DNA of 64,000 bases from Candidatus Zipacnadum vermilionense (GTDB lineage Bacteria; Armatimonadota; Zipacnadia; Zipacnadales; Zipacnadaceae): positions 62,001 to 126,000 of the forward strand of contig JALGSV010000007.1 of the NCBI GenBank assembly GCA_029821755.1, read 5' to 3'. Within the stretch, counting starts at the first letter, position 1; the number at the start of each line of letters is the position of its first letter. The notes beneath the pieces were generated by a model that was not told the origin of the DNA, made no database searches, and was given only the letters and a program-made list of their open reading frames with translations. The translations under genes and the position numbers were made by a program. Shown here piece by piece: positions 26,883-34,460 of this stretch.

Positions 26883-27961
26883 GGTGCAGTCAGCATAATC
26901 TTCGCCGTCCGCCCCCCCTCCGCCTGCTCGACGGTGACCGAGTTGCCCCGCGCCAGGTCCCCCAGTGCCTTCGCGATCAGCAGCCCAAACTGCGCCCCCC
27001 AGGCGTAGAAGCCCTCCCCGGTACGACGGGCGTCTCGCCCGTCGCTCCCGCCTTCCGTTCGGGTAGCGCCGGCCGCCCCGCCTGCCTCCCCTCCCGGTGG
27101 CGCCGGCGTCTCGCCGGTGTGGGGTGGTGATGCTGCGTCTCCTCCGCTCCCCAGTCTGACCTCTCTCACTTCGGCCAGCCCCCGTGCCCCTCGCGCCTCC
27201 GCCACCTCGGCCCGCTCCAGCATGAACACCACCGCCGCCTCCCAGGGCTGCACGCCGGTCTCCGTCTCTCCCCCCTCCCCTGCAAGGGGAGGGGGGCAGG
27301 GGGGTGAGGCCTCCCTCCCCGCTGGCGACCATCGACCACCGACCATCGACCTCACCAGCGGCTCGCTCAACGCCTCCACTCCTCCCACCAGCATCATATC
27401 CACTTGCCCCCGCCGCAGCAGATCGCAGGCCCAGTACAGCGCCGAGGCCGCCGACAGGCCGCCATCGGTGAAGGTCATCCCCGGCCCCTGCAGTCCCCAC
27501 TCGATGGCGATCAGGCTGGCCGGCGCATTGGCGAAGGAGTGCATAAACAGCAGGGGCGAGGCCAGCCGCGCCCCCTTGGTCTGCACCCGCGTGGTGTTGG
27601 CGCACATCGAATCTAGACACCCGTACGCGGTCCCCAGGGCGAGGCCGATTCTCTCCGGTACGACGGGCGTCTCGCCCGTCGCTCCCGGTGGCACCGGCGT
27701 TAAGCGAATCTCCGATTCGCAGCCGGTGCTCCCCTCCCCCAGCGCCATAGCCGCCGCCACCAGCGCCAACTCCGAGCACCGGTCCAGGTACGTCTTCTCG
27801 GAGGGTAGCCACTCCTGCACGTCCAACTCCGGGCACTTGGCCGGCGAGTCTGGAGCGTTCCCCGAGGCCAACCCGGCCAGAAAGGCCTCCAGCCCCAGGC
27901 CGTAGGGGGTGATGATCCCCACAGAAGTCACAACAGGAGCATTCTGATCTGTAGTCGCCAT
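26879..27961 (-). CDS. degenerate beta-ketoacyl synthase homologue (chain-length-factor-like), invaded by repeats
   Basis: 360 residues, thiolase fold. Recognisable parts are VTSVGIITPYGLGLEAFLAGL, ALGTAYGCLDSM and QVDMMLVGGVEAL. The active-site region reads FTDGGLSAASALY, with Gly where the Cys should be, and no C-terminal NAHGTGT or GHxxGAAG motif is present. It is therefore not an elongating ketosynthase; a chain-length-factor or scaffold role beside the active synthase is plausible. Palindromic repeats interrupt it in frame at three places (27024-27120, 27270-27309, 27661-27729), so about a quarter of the protein is repeat-derived. It could alternatively be a decaying gene. Confidence 0.78.
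   Translation of the reverse strand: MATTDQNAPVVTSVGIITPYGLGLEAFLAGLASGNAPDSPAKCPELDVQEWLPSEKTYLDRCSELALVAAAMALGEGSTGCESEIRLTPVPPGATGETPVVPERIGLALGTAYGCLDSMCANTTRVQTKGARLASPLLFMHSFANAPASLIAIEWGLQGPGMTFTDGGLSAASALYWACDLLRRGQVDMMLVGGVEALSEPLVRSMVGGRWSPAGREASPPCPPPLAGEGGETETGVQPWEAAVVFMLERAEVAEARGARGLAEVREVRLGSGGDAASPPHTGETPAPPGGEAGGAAGATRTEGGSDGRDARRTGEGFYAWGAQFGLLIAKALGDLARGNSVTVEQAEGGRTAKIMLTAP
27024..27120. repeat. family B + family A palindrome pair inside a coding region
   Basis: Family B copy at 27024-27044 and family A-like copy at 27100-27120, with a degenerate GCGCCGGCC...CGCC element between them. All are read through in frame by the ketosynthase homologue. Confidence 0.8.
27270..27309. 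repeat. family E palindrome (CCCCTCYCC...GGRGAGGGGG) inside a coding region
   Basis: CCCCCTCCCCTGCAAGGGGA followed by GGGGGGCAGGGGGGTGAGG. On the minus strand it encodes SPPCPPPLAGEGG within the ketosynthase homologue. Confidence 0.8.
27661..27729. repeat. family B palindrome plus nested family A palindrome
   Basis: Family B at 27661-27681. At 27691-27729 an outer stem GCACCGGC/GCCGGTGC encloses a second perfect hairpin GCGAATC-TCC-GATTCGC. The inner hairpin replaces the usual GTCTC loop. Confidence 0.85.
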
Positions 27962-28013
27962 ATGTCTCACTTGTCACGTAGCCCGCAAGGCCCTGTCGCG
28001 TCCATCCCCTTCA

Positions 28014-28064
28014 ACTCCCCCTCTCCCAAGCCGCAGGCGCGGGAGAGGGGGCAGGGGGTGAGGC
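28014..28064. repeat. family E palindrome, intergenic copy
   Basis: CTCCCCCTCTCCCAAGCC, then AGGCGCGGGAGAGGGGGCAG, ending TGAGG. It fills most of the 112-nt gap between the small unknown gene and the ketosynthase homologue. Confidence 0.85.
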
Positions 28065-28073
28065 TCCCGTCCC

Positions 28074-28466
28074 CTACCTCCTCACCAACCCCGCCTCCAC
28101 GATCTCCCCGAACTCCAGTTGGATCACGTCGTACGGGTGCGTGGGGGAGAGGTCGTGGCGCCAGATGAGCACCTCGTCGTGCGGCAGCCACCCGCGCACT
28201 ACCGTCCGGTCGGCGCTGGCCACCTCCCATCGCGCCCCGCTGGCCATGCGCAGGTAGCGCCCCTCCGCCCCGACCTCCGCGATCCAGTCGGTGAACTCCT
28301 CCCGCCCCGGCCGCAGCAGCTCCTTGGTGGACTGCTCCTCCTTAGGCAGCAGGTAATGATCCGTCAGCACCCGCGCCACCACGTCCTGCATGGCCAGCTC
28401 CAGGTCGGGCGGGAGGGGGATGTCCTCCTCGGGAGGGCGCCGGTTGTGGCCGAGAGGGTCTTTCAT
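28074..28466 (-). CDS. hypothetical protein between the two ketosynthase genes
   Basis: 130 residues, not recognised. The N-terminus is Pro-rich and charged (RRPPEEDIPLPPD). The C-terminal half has GARWEVASADRTVVRGWLPHDEVLIWRH. That pattern, G-x-x-W-E-V ... D-R ... W-x-x-x-D-x-V, occurs in small beta-rich bacterial proteins of unknown role. The Met at 28466 is preferred to one at 28514, because the extra codons cross an intergenic repeat-like stretch. No strong ribosome site is visible at either. Confidence 0.62.
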   Translation of the reverse strand: MKDPLGHNRRPPEEDIPLPPDLELAMQDVVARVLTDHYLLPKEEQSTKELLRPGREEFTDWIAEVGAEGRYLRMASGARWEVASADRTVVRGWLPHDEVLIWRHDLSPTHPYDVIQLEFGEIVEAGLVRR

Positions 28467-28534
28467 GGGAGGTCTATGTACTATGGTCGACAATCGACGG
28501 ATAGGGGAGGGCACGACGAGTGGTCACTCAGCAC

Positions 28535-29782
28535 TCACCACTTCCCCAAAACCACCACCGCATTACTCCCCCCAATACCCGCCGAAATACTCACCGCGTA
28601 CCTTATCGCCTTCTCCCTCGCCACATTCGGCACGTAGTCCAGGTCGCAGGCGGGGTCGCACTCGTCGAGGTTGACCGTGGGCGGCAGGACGCCGTCGCGC
28701 AGGGCCAGGGCGGTGGCGATTATCTCCACCGCCCCCGCCGCGCCCATCATGTGGCCGATGGCCCCCTTGATGCTACTGACGGGCGTCTCGTACGCGTGAC
28801 TCCCCAGCACCGCCTTGATCGCCTCCGTCTCCGCCGGGTCGTGGTGCTCGGTCCCGGTGCCGTGGGCGTTGATGTAGTCCACCTGCTCGGGCGCGATTCC
28901 CGCCTCCTCCAGCGCCCGACGCAGCACCCGCTGCATCCCCGCCCCGCCCTCGTCCGGCGCGGTGATGTGGAAGGCGTTGTTGTTCTGCCACGACCCCAGC
29001 ACCTCCGCCCTCGGCTCCGCCCCCCGCGCCCGCGCGTGCTCCAGTTCCTCGACCAGCACCATCCCCGCGCCCTCGGAGAAGAGCGTCCCGGAGCGATTCT
29101 TGCTGAAGGGCCGGATGTCCTCGGCGGTGGTGGTATGCAGCACCGACAGCCCGGCCAGGTGCGAGGGCGCGAGGCAGTCATGCCCGCCGGCCAGCATGAC
29201 CTCCGCGTCCCCGGCCTTGATGATATCCGCCGCTATCCCGATCGCTGAGGCCCCCGAGGCGCAGGCGACGGACAGGCACAGCACCGGCCCGCTCAGCGGG
29301 ATCAGCCGCCCCAGGTACTCCGCGGCGGTGTCGAAGCGGAACTCCCGCAGCATCTCCGGGTCCACCGGCGGCTCTCGCAGGGAGTAAGCATACTCCTCCC
29401 ACGCCTCCGCCCCGCCGAAGTTGGAGGAGAGGACGGCCCCCAGTCGCGAAGGTGGGGCCGAAGGGTCGTGATTCCCGACTCCTTCTGGGGAGGGGGGCAG
29501 GGGCGTAGGGCAGGGGGGGGAAGCCCCCCACGCCTCTCGCGTCGCCGCCAGCAGGAACTGCGTCGCCAGGTCCGGCTCATGGGGCAGCCCGTACTCTGCC
29601 GGATCAAAGCGCCAATCGCTAACCTCCCCGGCCAGATCATTACGCAGGCCAGCCGCGTCAAACCGCGTGATCTTGTGCAGTCCCCGCTCCCCGGCGAGCA
29701 GCCGCCGCCAGAACTCCGGCACGTTCAAACCCAGGGGCGTAACCGCTCCCCACCCGGTAATTACCGCGCGCTTCATGCTCAT
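28535..29782 (-). CDS. beta-ketoacyl-ACP synthase (FabF/KAS II type), first gene of the cluster
   Basis: 415 residues, thiolase fold. The catalytic set is intact: Cys in SVACASGASAIG, His in NAHGTGTEHHD, Lys in SSIKGAIGHMMGAAG and the second His in the same motif. The start MKRAVITGWGAVTPLG is typical of FabF. A Pro/Ser-rich insert near residues 90-115 (PCPTPLPPSPEGVGNH) is encoded by a degenerate family E repeat (29476-29520) and is absent from usual FabF. It should extend acyl chains on the cluster's ACP with malonyl units. The degenerate homologue downstream may be its partner. Confidence 0.92.
   Translation of the reverse strand: MSMKRAVITGWGAVTPLGLNVPEFWRRLLAGERGLHKITRFDAAGLRNDLAGEVSDWRFDPAEYGLPHEPDLATQFLLAATREAWGASPPCPTPLPPSPEGVGNHDPSAPPSRLGAVLSSNFGGAEAWEEYAYSLREPPVDPEMLREFRFDTAAEYLGRLIPLSGPVLCLSVACASGASAIGIAADIIKAGDAEVMLAGGHDCLAPSHLAGLSVLHTTTAEDIRPFSKNRSGTLFSEGAGMVLVEELEHARARGAEPRAEVLGSWQNNNAFHITAPDEGGAGMQRVLRRALEEAGIAPEQVDYINAHGTGTEHHDPAETEAIKAVLGSHAYETPVSSIKGAIGHMMGAAGAVEIIATALALRDGVLPPTVNLDECDPACDLDYVPNVAREKAIRYAVSISAGIGGSNAVVVLGKW
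29476..29520. repeat. degenerate family E repeat inside the ketosynthase gene
   Basis: GACTCCTTCTGGGGAGGGGG followed by further G-rich runs. It encodes the Pro-rich insert of the FabF-type protein on the minus strand. Confidence 0.65.
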
Positions 29783-29889
29783 GGTTCCTTACAGTCGAGA
29801 TGCTCCCTATCGTTCGCGGCACTAGAGGGAAACACCTGTCTAGGGAAGGAGGTTGCGCCGTGGGCGGGGAAAGTCGCGAAACGCACGGG

Positions 29890-29910
29890 CATCGGCGAGA
29901 CGCCGGAGCC
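29890..29910. repeat. family A palindrome, diverged reverse copy
   Basis: ATCGGCGAGACGCCGGAG is the reverse complement of the family A core (loop GAGAC). It lies 17 nt before the ATG at 29927, between divergent genes. Confidence 0.6.
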
Positions 29911-29926
29911 ACCGAGAGGAGTACCT

Positions 29927-30916
29927 ATGTCCACCCCTGTAACCTTCGCCCTACTGGGCTCCGGCGGCATTGCCCGCGCCTGGGCCCGCGCGCTGGCCGA
30001 GGTCCCCCATGCCACGCTCGTCGGCTGCTGGGACCCCGACCGCGCCGCGGCCGAGGCTTTCGCCGCCGAGTTCCACTGCGCCACCTACCCCGCCGAGCAA
30101 GCGCTGCTCGACGACGACCAGGTCGAGGCCGTCATCGTCTGCTCGCCCAACCCCTGGCACTGCCCGCAGACTGTCGCCGCGGCGCAGGCCCACAAGCACG
30201 TGCTCACCGAGAAGCCCATGGCCCTAATCGTCGAGAACTGCGACCGGATGATCGCCACCTGCGAACAAGCTGGGGTGCTGCTGATGGTGGGCCAGGCTCT
30301 CCGCTTCTATCCGCCCTTCGACCGCGCGCTACAGATGGCCCGCGCCGGGGAGTTGGGGCGGGTGCTGGGCGCTGACCTGACTCGCATGGGTACCTCCGGC
30401 CCCCTGGAGCGCCCCCGCACCTGGCGCGACGATGAGTCCCTCACCGGCGGCTGGCTGCTGGAGTTGAATGTCCACGAGGTGGATTTCCTGCAGACCCTCC
30501 TGGGCCTCCCTGAGTCGGTCTGCGCCCTGCGCTCCAACCTGCTCAAGCCCGCGACCGAGAGCGGGTACGATCTGCTCAACCTCGTCGCCCTCTGCCCGGA
30601 GGGCCGCCAGGGCCACCTGCTGGCTGGGGAGATCGCTCAGGGCGAGGGGATGACCCGGTACGTGGTCTTCGGCGAGGAGGCCACGCTGCGCTGGGACGCC
30701 TGGAGCCCGAAGCTGACCATCACCCGCCCCGGCAGCACCGCCGTCCAGGTGGTGGAATGGGAGCCGCAGTACAGTCCGATGGGCTACCAGTTAGACGGCT
30801 TCCGCGCGGCCATCCGCGGCGAAGGCCCCGTGCCGGTCACTGGCGAAGACGGCCGCGCCGCCATCGCCACCTGTGCCAGGATCCGCCAGTCCTGGGAGAC
30901 CGGCCAGCCGGCCTAG
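29927..30916 (+). CDS. Gfo/Idh/MocA family oxidoreductase
   Basis: 329 residues. The Rossmann loop is FALLGSGGIARAWARAL and the family motif TEKPMALIVENCDRMI is near residue 92. The C-terminal half has GGWLLELNVHEVDFLQTLLG, a version of the substrate-side motif. It is a predicted NAD(P)-dependent sugar dehydrogenase. The ATG is preceded by GAGAGGAG; the frame stays open far upstream, but no better start exists. It is followed by a GHL10-like gene and a zinc-type dehydrogenase, a likely sugar-utilisation string. Confidence 0.9.
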   Translation: MSTPVTFALLGSGGIARAWARALAEVPHATLVGCWDPDRAAAEAFAAEFHCATYPAEQALLDDDQVEAVIVCSPNPWHCPQTVAAAQAHKHVLTEKPMALIVENCDRMIATCEQAGVLLMVGQALRFYPPFDRALQMARAGELGRVLGADLTRMGTSGPLERPRTWRDDESLTGGWLLELNVHEVDFLQTLLGLPESVCALRSNLLKPATESGYDLLNLVALCPEGRQGHLLAGEIAQGEGMTRYVVFGEEATLRWDAWSPKLTITRPGSTAVQVVEWEPQYSPMGYQLDGFRAAIRGEGPVPVTGEDGRAAIATCARIRQSWETGQPA

Positions 30917-30946
30917 AAAGTCGCGAGACGCCTCTCTCCAACTGAC

Positions 30947-30965
30947 ACTGACAACTATCGACTGA
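30947..30965. repeat. intergenic repeat G (ACTGACACTGACAACTATCGACTGAC)
   Basis: CACTGACAACTATCGACT recurs in variants near 33424 (ACTGACACTGACGACCATCC) and, reversed, at 9902-9919. Each copy lies shortly before a gene start. Confidence 0.6.
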
Positions 30966-30981
30966 CACCAAAGGAGATCCC

Positions 30982-31992
30982 ATGTCCACCTTCCGCAAAG
31001 GCCTCTGGCTCCACCATCTCGGTCCCTTCCAGACCCCTGATGCCGTCCGGGAAATGGTCCACCGCGTCCGTGACTGGGGGTTTGATCTGCTCATCCCCTG
31101 CGTCAAGATGTACGACGGCTGGGCCGACTACCACAGCAAGATCGCCCTCGTCCGCCCCGGCTGGGAGGAGTTCGACCCGCTCATGGTCCTGGCCGAGGAG
31201 GCTAACGCCCTGGGCCTGGAGGTCCACCCCTGGTCCTGCGTCTTCGTGGAGTCCACCGACCCGCAGGGCTCGGCGCTGCTGCAGGCCCACCCCGAGGCGC
31301 GTGGCGTCAAGCTCACTGACGACGGTCCCGAGTTCAAGAACTGGGCCTGCCCCAGTCATGAGGCGGTGCGCGACTACAACGTCGCCATCTGCGAGGAGCT
31401 GCTGGCCAACTACCCCGTCGCCGGTGTGCATCTCGACTACATCCGCAACGGCGGCTTCTCCGTCCCGCTCGGGTGCCAGTGCGAGGTCTGCCGCGCCGCC
31501 TTCCGCGAGATGACGGGCGAGGAACTCACGATGGCGGCCTTCCCCGGCATCAGCCAATCGGCGCAGAACTACGTCCCCCTCAGCCGCTGGCGCGCCGCGC
31601 AGGTCACCGAGGTCGTCCGCCGCGTCCACGAGGCCGCCGCCGTCCGCGAGCAGGTCGTCTCCGCGGCGGTCTTCAGCAACTTCCCGGTCTGCTACTTCGA
31701 CCAGGGCCAGGACTGGGTCGGCTGGGCGGACCAGGGGATCATCGACCACCTCTTCCCCATGACCTACATCGCCCTGCCGGAGGTCGTGAAGTGGTCGACG
31801 GAAAGCTACGTAGCGATGGTCAAGGGCCAGGTCCCCCTCTGGCCGGGCCTGTGCTACTACCACGACTGCCTCTCGGTGGAGATCATGACGGACCAGGTGC
31901 AACTGGCGAAGGAAGCCGGAGCCGACGGGGTAGTCATCTTCGAGTACACGGGGATGAGCGAAGAGTTCGCCAAGGCCATCCAAGCGTTCTAG
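30982..31992 (+). CDS. GHL10-like TIM-barrel protein (putative glycoside hydrolase)
   Basis: 336 residues, no signal peptide. The pattern fits GHL10/DUF187-type barrels: RDWGFDLLIPCVKMYDG near the start, EVHPWSCVFVE, VAGVHLDYIRNGGF (a strand end with the usual His-x-Asp) and FPMTYIALPEVVKW. A Cys-rich stretch (GCQCEVCRAAF) at about 165 is as in some relatives. Catalytic residues are not established for this group, so enzymatic function is inferred. AAAGGAG lies 7 nt before the ATG. Confidence 0.75.
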   Translation: MSTFRKGLWLHHLGPFQTPDAVREMVHRVRDWGFDLLIPCVKMYDGWADYHSKIALVRPGWEEFDPLMVLAEEANALGLEVHPWSCVFVESTDPQGSALLQAHPEARGVKLTDDGPEFKNWACPSHEAVRDYNVAICEELLANYPVAGVHLDYIRNGGFSVPLGCQCEVCRAAFREMTGEELTMAAFPGISQSAQNYVPLSRWRAAQVTEVVRRVHEAAAVREQVVSAAVFSNFPVCYFDQGQDWVGWADQGIIDHLFPMTYIALPEVVKWSTESYVAMVKGQVPLWPGLCYYHDCLSVEIMTDQVQLAKEAGADGVVIFEYTGMSEEFAKAIQAF

Positions 31993-32012
31993 ACGGGGAC
32001 CGCCTCCCGTAG

Positions 32013-32050
32013 GGGCGGAGGTTGGGGCGTCCGCGCCGCAACCTCCGCCC
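32013..32050. repeat. hairpin of the GTAGGG family (F)
   Basis: GGGCGGAGGTTG pairs with CAACCTCCGCCC, a 12-bp perfect stem with a 14-nt GC-rich loop, preceded by CCGTA. It follows the GHL10-like gene by 20 nt and could attenuate read-through. Elements with the same GTAGGG edge occur near 24090, 14690 and 58644. Confidence 0.7.
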
Positions 32051-32091
32051 GCGACCCACTCGCGTCTCGCGACTACCCAAGGAGACCCTCC

Positions 32092-33045
32092 ATGAAATCC
32101 CGCCGCGCCTTCCTTATCGAGCCGCACCAGATGGAAATCCGCGAGGTTGATGTCTCGCCCGGCCCCGGCGAGGTGATGGTCAAGATCGCCGTCTGCGGGC
32201 TGTGCAACTGGGAGCAGAACCACTGGCACGGCCTCCTCGGCACCCCGCCCCAGCCGCTGGGGCACGAGTGGGCGGGGGAGGTCGTGGAGCTGGGGGAGGG
32301 GATTGACGATATGGCCCTCGGCGACCAGGTCACCGGCTTCCTCACCGGCCAGCACGGCTTCTCCGACTACGCCTGCGCCCCGCGGGGCAGCTACTTCAAG
32401 CTGGCCCCCACCGTCAATCCCACCGACGCCCTGGGCGAGCCCCTGGCCTGCGTCACTAACGTCGTCCGCGCCAGCGAGCCGCAGGTCGGAGACTTCGGCG
32501 TCATCCTCGGCTGCGGACCGATGGGCCTGTGGTGCACGCAGATCCTCAAGGGCAACTTGCTGGCCGGGCTCATCGCCGTGGATACCCAGGACTGGCGCCT
32601 GGATCTGGCCCGCAAGTACGGCGCCACCCATACTATCAACCCCCAGTCCGAAGACGCCGTGGTCCGCCTGGGCGAGATCACCGACGGCCACCTGGCCGAC
32701 TTCGTCATCGAGGGCACCGGCGTCCCCGGCGTCCTCCAGCAGGCCTGCTCCTACCTCCGCACGGGCCAGGGCCGCCTATCGGTCATGTCCAGCCACGAGG
32801 AGGCCGGCCCGGCCTTCGACTGGCGCGACCTGATCGGCAAGGGCCTGCAGATTCGCGGCACCCACCCCGCCTGGGCGCAGTCCATGCCGGAAGAGCTCCG
32901 CCGCGCCGTACACCTGCTCAACCAGGGCGTCTTCCAGATGGACGACATCATCACCCATCGCTTCCCCCTGGCTAACATCCAGGAAGCCATGGAGTCCCTA
33001 GAGCACAAGCCGGAGGGCTTCCTCAAGGGCGCAGTCATGCCTTAG
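32092..33045 (+). CDS. medium-chain zinc-type alcohol/sugar dehydrogenase
   Basis: 317 residues, GroES-like plus Rossmann domains. The catalytic-zinc region reads VCGLCNWEQNHWHG, then PLGHEWAGEVVELG. The family Cys-G-x-Cys and Gly-His-Glu are kept, while the four-Cys structural zinc loop is missing. The NAD(P) loop is LGCGPMGLWC. The absent structural loop places it in the short sorbitol/theonine-dehydrogenase-like side group of the family. AAGGAG lies about 7 nt before the ATG. A hairpin terminator follows. Confidence 0.9.
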   Translation: MKSRRAFLIEPHQMEIREVDVSPGPGEVMVKIAVCGLCNWEQNHWHGLLGTPPQPLGHEWAGEVVELGEGIDDMALGDQVTGFLTGQHGFSDYACAPRGSYFKLAPTVNPTDALGEPLACVTNVVRASEPQVGDFGVILGCGPMGLWCTQILKGNLLAGLIAVDTQDWRLDLARKYGATHTINPQSEDAVVRLGEITDGHLADFVIEGTGVPGVLQQACSYLRTGQGRLSVMSSHEEAGPAFDWRDLIGKGLQIRGTHPAWAQSMPEELRRAVHLLNQGVFQMDDIITHRFPLANIQEAMESLEHKPEGFLKGAVMP

Positions 33046-33075
33046 TCGAAAGAAACCGGGTAGGCACTATCGAGA

Positions 33076-33104
33076 ACGGCCGCCGGAGTCCTCCGGCGGC
33101 CGTT
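33076..33104 (+). terminator. hairpin terminator
   Basis: A near-perfect stem of about 13 bp (AACGGCCGCCGGA/TCCGGCGGCCGTT) with a tiny loop, followed by TCGCCTCT. It is 30 nt after the dehydrogenase stop. The weak T tract lowers certainty. Confidence 0.65.
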
Positions 33105-33149
33105 TCGCCTCTGATCGCTCGTGCTCTCGGGCCGACGCGCCCTACAAGC

Positions 33150-33347
33150 CTAGTCCCCGCTCCTGCGCGATTCCTGCCGCGACCGGCGCCGATCGCGCCG
33201 ATTGCGGGCGCGGCTGTCGCCTCCATGCAAGCCGCCCTTGATGCGCGGCCCGTGGGCGTGATCATACGCAAGGGGGTTGCGCGTCTTGACGTACCCCGCC
33301 GCGGTCAGCCGCTCCGTCTTCCGTTTGCGCGGTCGTTTCTTACTCAT
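33150..33347 (-). CDS. small basic protein, function unknown
   Basis: 65 residues, about 40 percent Arg/Lys: it begins MSKKRPRKRKTERLTAAGYV and ends in an Arg/Ser/Asp tail. The middle (TRNPLAYDHAHGPRIKGGLHGG) is non-repetitive. The composition resembles ribosome- or nucleic-acid-associated small proteins. No good ribosome binding site is visible before the ATG, so it could still be a chance frame. The rest of the gap 33046-33494 holds the terminator, the intergenic repeat G and the trpS promoter. Confidence 0.45.
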   Translation of the reverse strand: MSKKRPRKRKTERLTAAGYVKTRNPLAYDHAHGPRIKGGLHGGDSRARNRRDRRRSRQESRRSGD

Positions 33348-33458
33348 GGGATCGAGGATCGAGGATGGTGGATCGCCGGCGGTGTCGTTCCCCACCTTCC
33401 ACCTTCCACCTTCCCTCCTCAACTGACACTGACGACCATCCACTGACCCTTCCCCGTA

Positions 33459-33488
33459 TTGACAACCTCCCCCTCCTCCCCGTATCTT
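33459..33488 (+). promoter_or_regulatory. trpS promoter, apparently leaderless
   Basis: Perfect TTGACA (33459-33464), an 18-nt pyrimidine-rich spacer and TATCTT (33483-33488). The expected transcription start falls at or within a base or two of the ATG at 33495. Confidence 0.6.
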
Positions 33489-33494
33489 CTTCTT

Positions 33495-34460
33495 ATGCGC
33501 GTACTCTCCGGCATTCAACCCTCCGGTGCTCTTCACATCGGCAATTACTTCGGTGCCATCAAACAGTACATCGAGCTCCAGCACGAGCACGAGGGCTTCT
33601 ACTTCATCGCCAACTACCACGCCCTCACCAGCCTGCACGACGCGGAGGCCCTGCGTGCCGCTACCCTGGAGGTCGCCGTCTCCTTCCTGGCCCTGGGCCT
33701 GGACCCCAACGTCGCCACCATCTTCGTCCAGTCCGACGTCCCCGAGGTCACCGAACTCACCTGGCTGCTGGCCTGCGTCACCCCCGTCGGCCTGCTGGAG
33801 CGCTGCCACGCCTACAAGGACAAGGTCGCGCAGGGGATCGCCGCCGAGCACGGCCTCTTAACCTATCCGGTGCTGATGGCCGCGGACATCCTTATCTACG
33901 ACTCCCACCTCGTTCCCGTCGGCCAGGACCAGAAGCAGCATGTGGAGGTGACCCGCGACCTTGCTGAGCGCTTCAACAGCCGCTACGACCGCGAGGTCTT
34001 CGTCATTCCCGAGCCGCTGATCCTGAAAGACGTGGCGGTCATCCCCGGCCTCGACGGTCGCAAGATGTCCAAGTCCTACGGCAACACCATTGATATCTTC
34101 GACGAGCCGTCGGTTCTGAAGAAGAAGATCATGTCGCTGAAGACCGACTCCGCTCCCGTGGAGGCCCCCAAGGATCCGGACACCTCTAGCCTTTTCCAGC
34201 TCTTCCGCCTATTCGCCTCGGAACCGGAACTCTCGGAGATGCGGGCGCGTTTCGAGGAGGGCGGGGTCGGCTACGGGGACCTGAAGAAGCGCACCGTGGC
34301 CCTGGCCACCGACTATTTCGCCGAGGCCCGGGCAAAGCGCCAGGAGCTGCTGGCTCACCCCGAGCAGGTTCGGGAGATCCTGGCCGCCGGTGCCGCCCGC
34401 GCCCGTTCCCTCGCCCGCGTCACCCTCGACAGAGCCCGCGACGCCTGCGGCATCTGGTAG
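33495..34460 (+). CDS. trpS: tryptophanyl-tRNA synthetase
   Basis: 321 residues, class I synthetase that charges tRNA-Trp. The N-terminus reads RVLSGIQPSGALHIGNYFGA, which contains the HIGN signature; the KMSKS motif appears as GRKMSKSYGN near 34065. Length fits the family. The Met at 33495 is used: the frame continues 12 codons upstream, but those codons overlap the promoter, and relatives begin at MRVLSG. No Shine-Dalgarno sequence precedes it, in line with a leaderless message. Confidence 0.95.
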   Translation: MRVLSGIQPSGALHIGNYFGAIKQYIELQHEHEGFYFIANYHALTSLHDAEALRAATLEVAVSFLALGLDPNVATIFVQSDVPEVTELTWLLACVTPVGLLERCHAYKDKVAQGIAAEHGLLTYPVLMAADILIYDSHLVPVGQDQKQHVEVTRDLAERFNSRYDREVFVIPEPLILKDVAVIPGLDGRKMSKSYGNTIDIFDEPSVLKKKIMSLKTDSAPVEAPKDPDTSSLFQLFRLFASEPELSEMRARFEEGGVGYGDLKKRTVALATDYFAEARAKRQELLAHPEQVREILAAGAARARSLARVTLDRARDACGIW

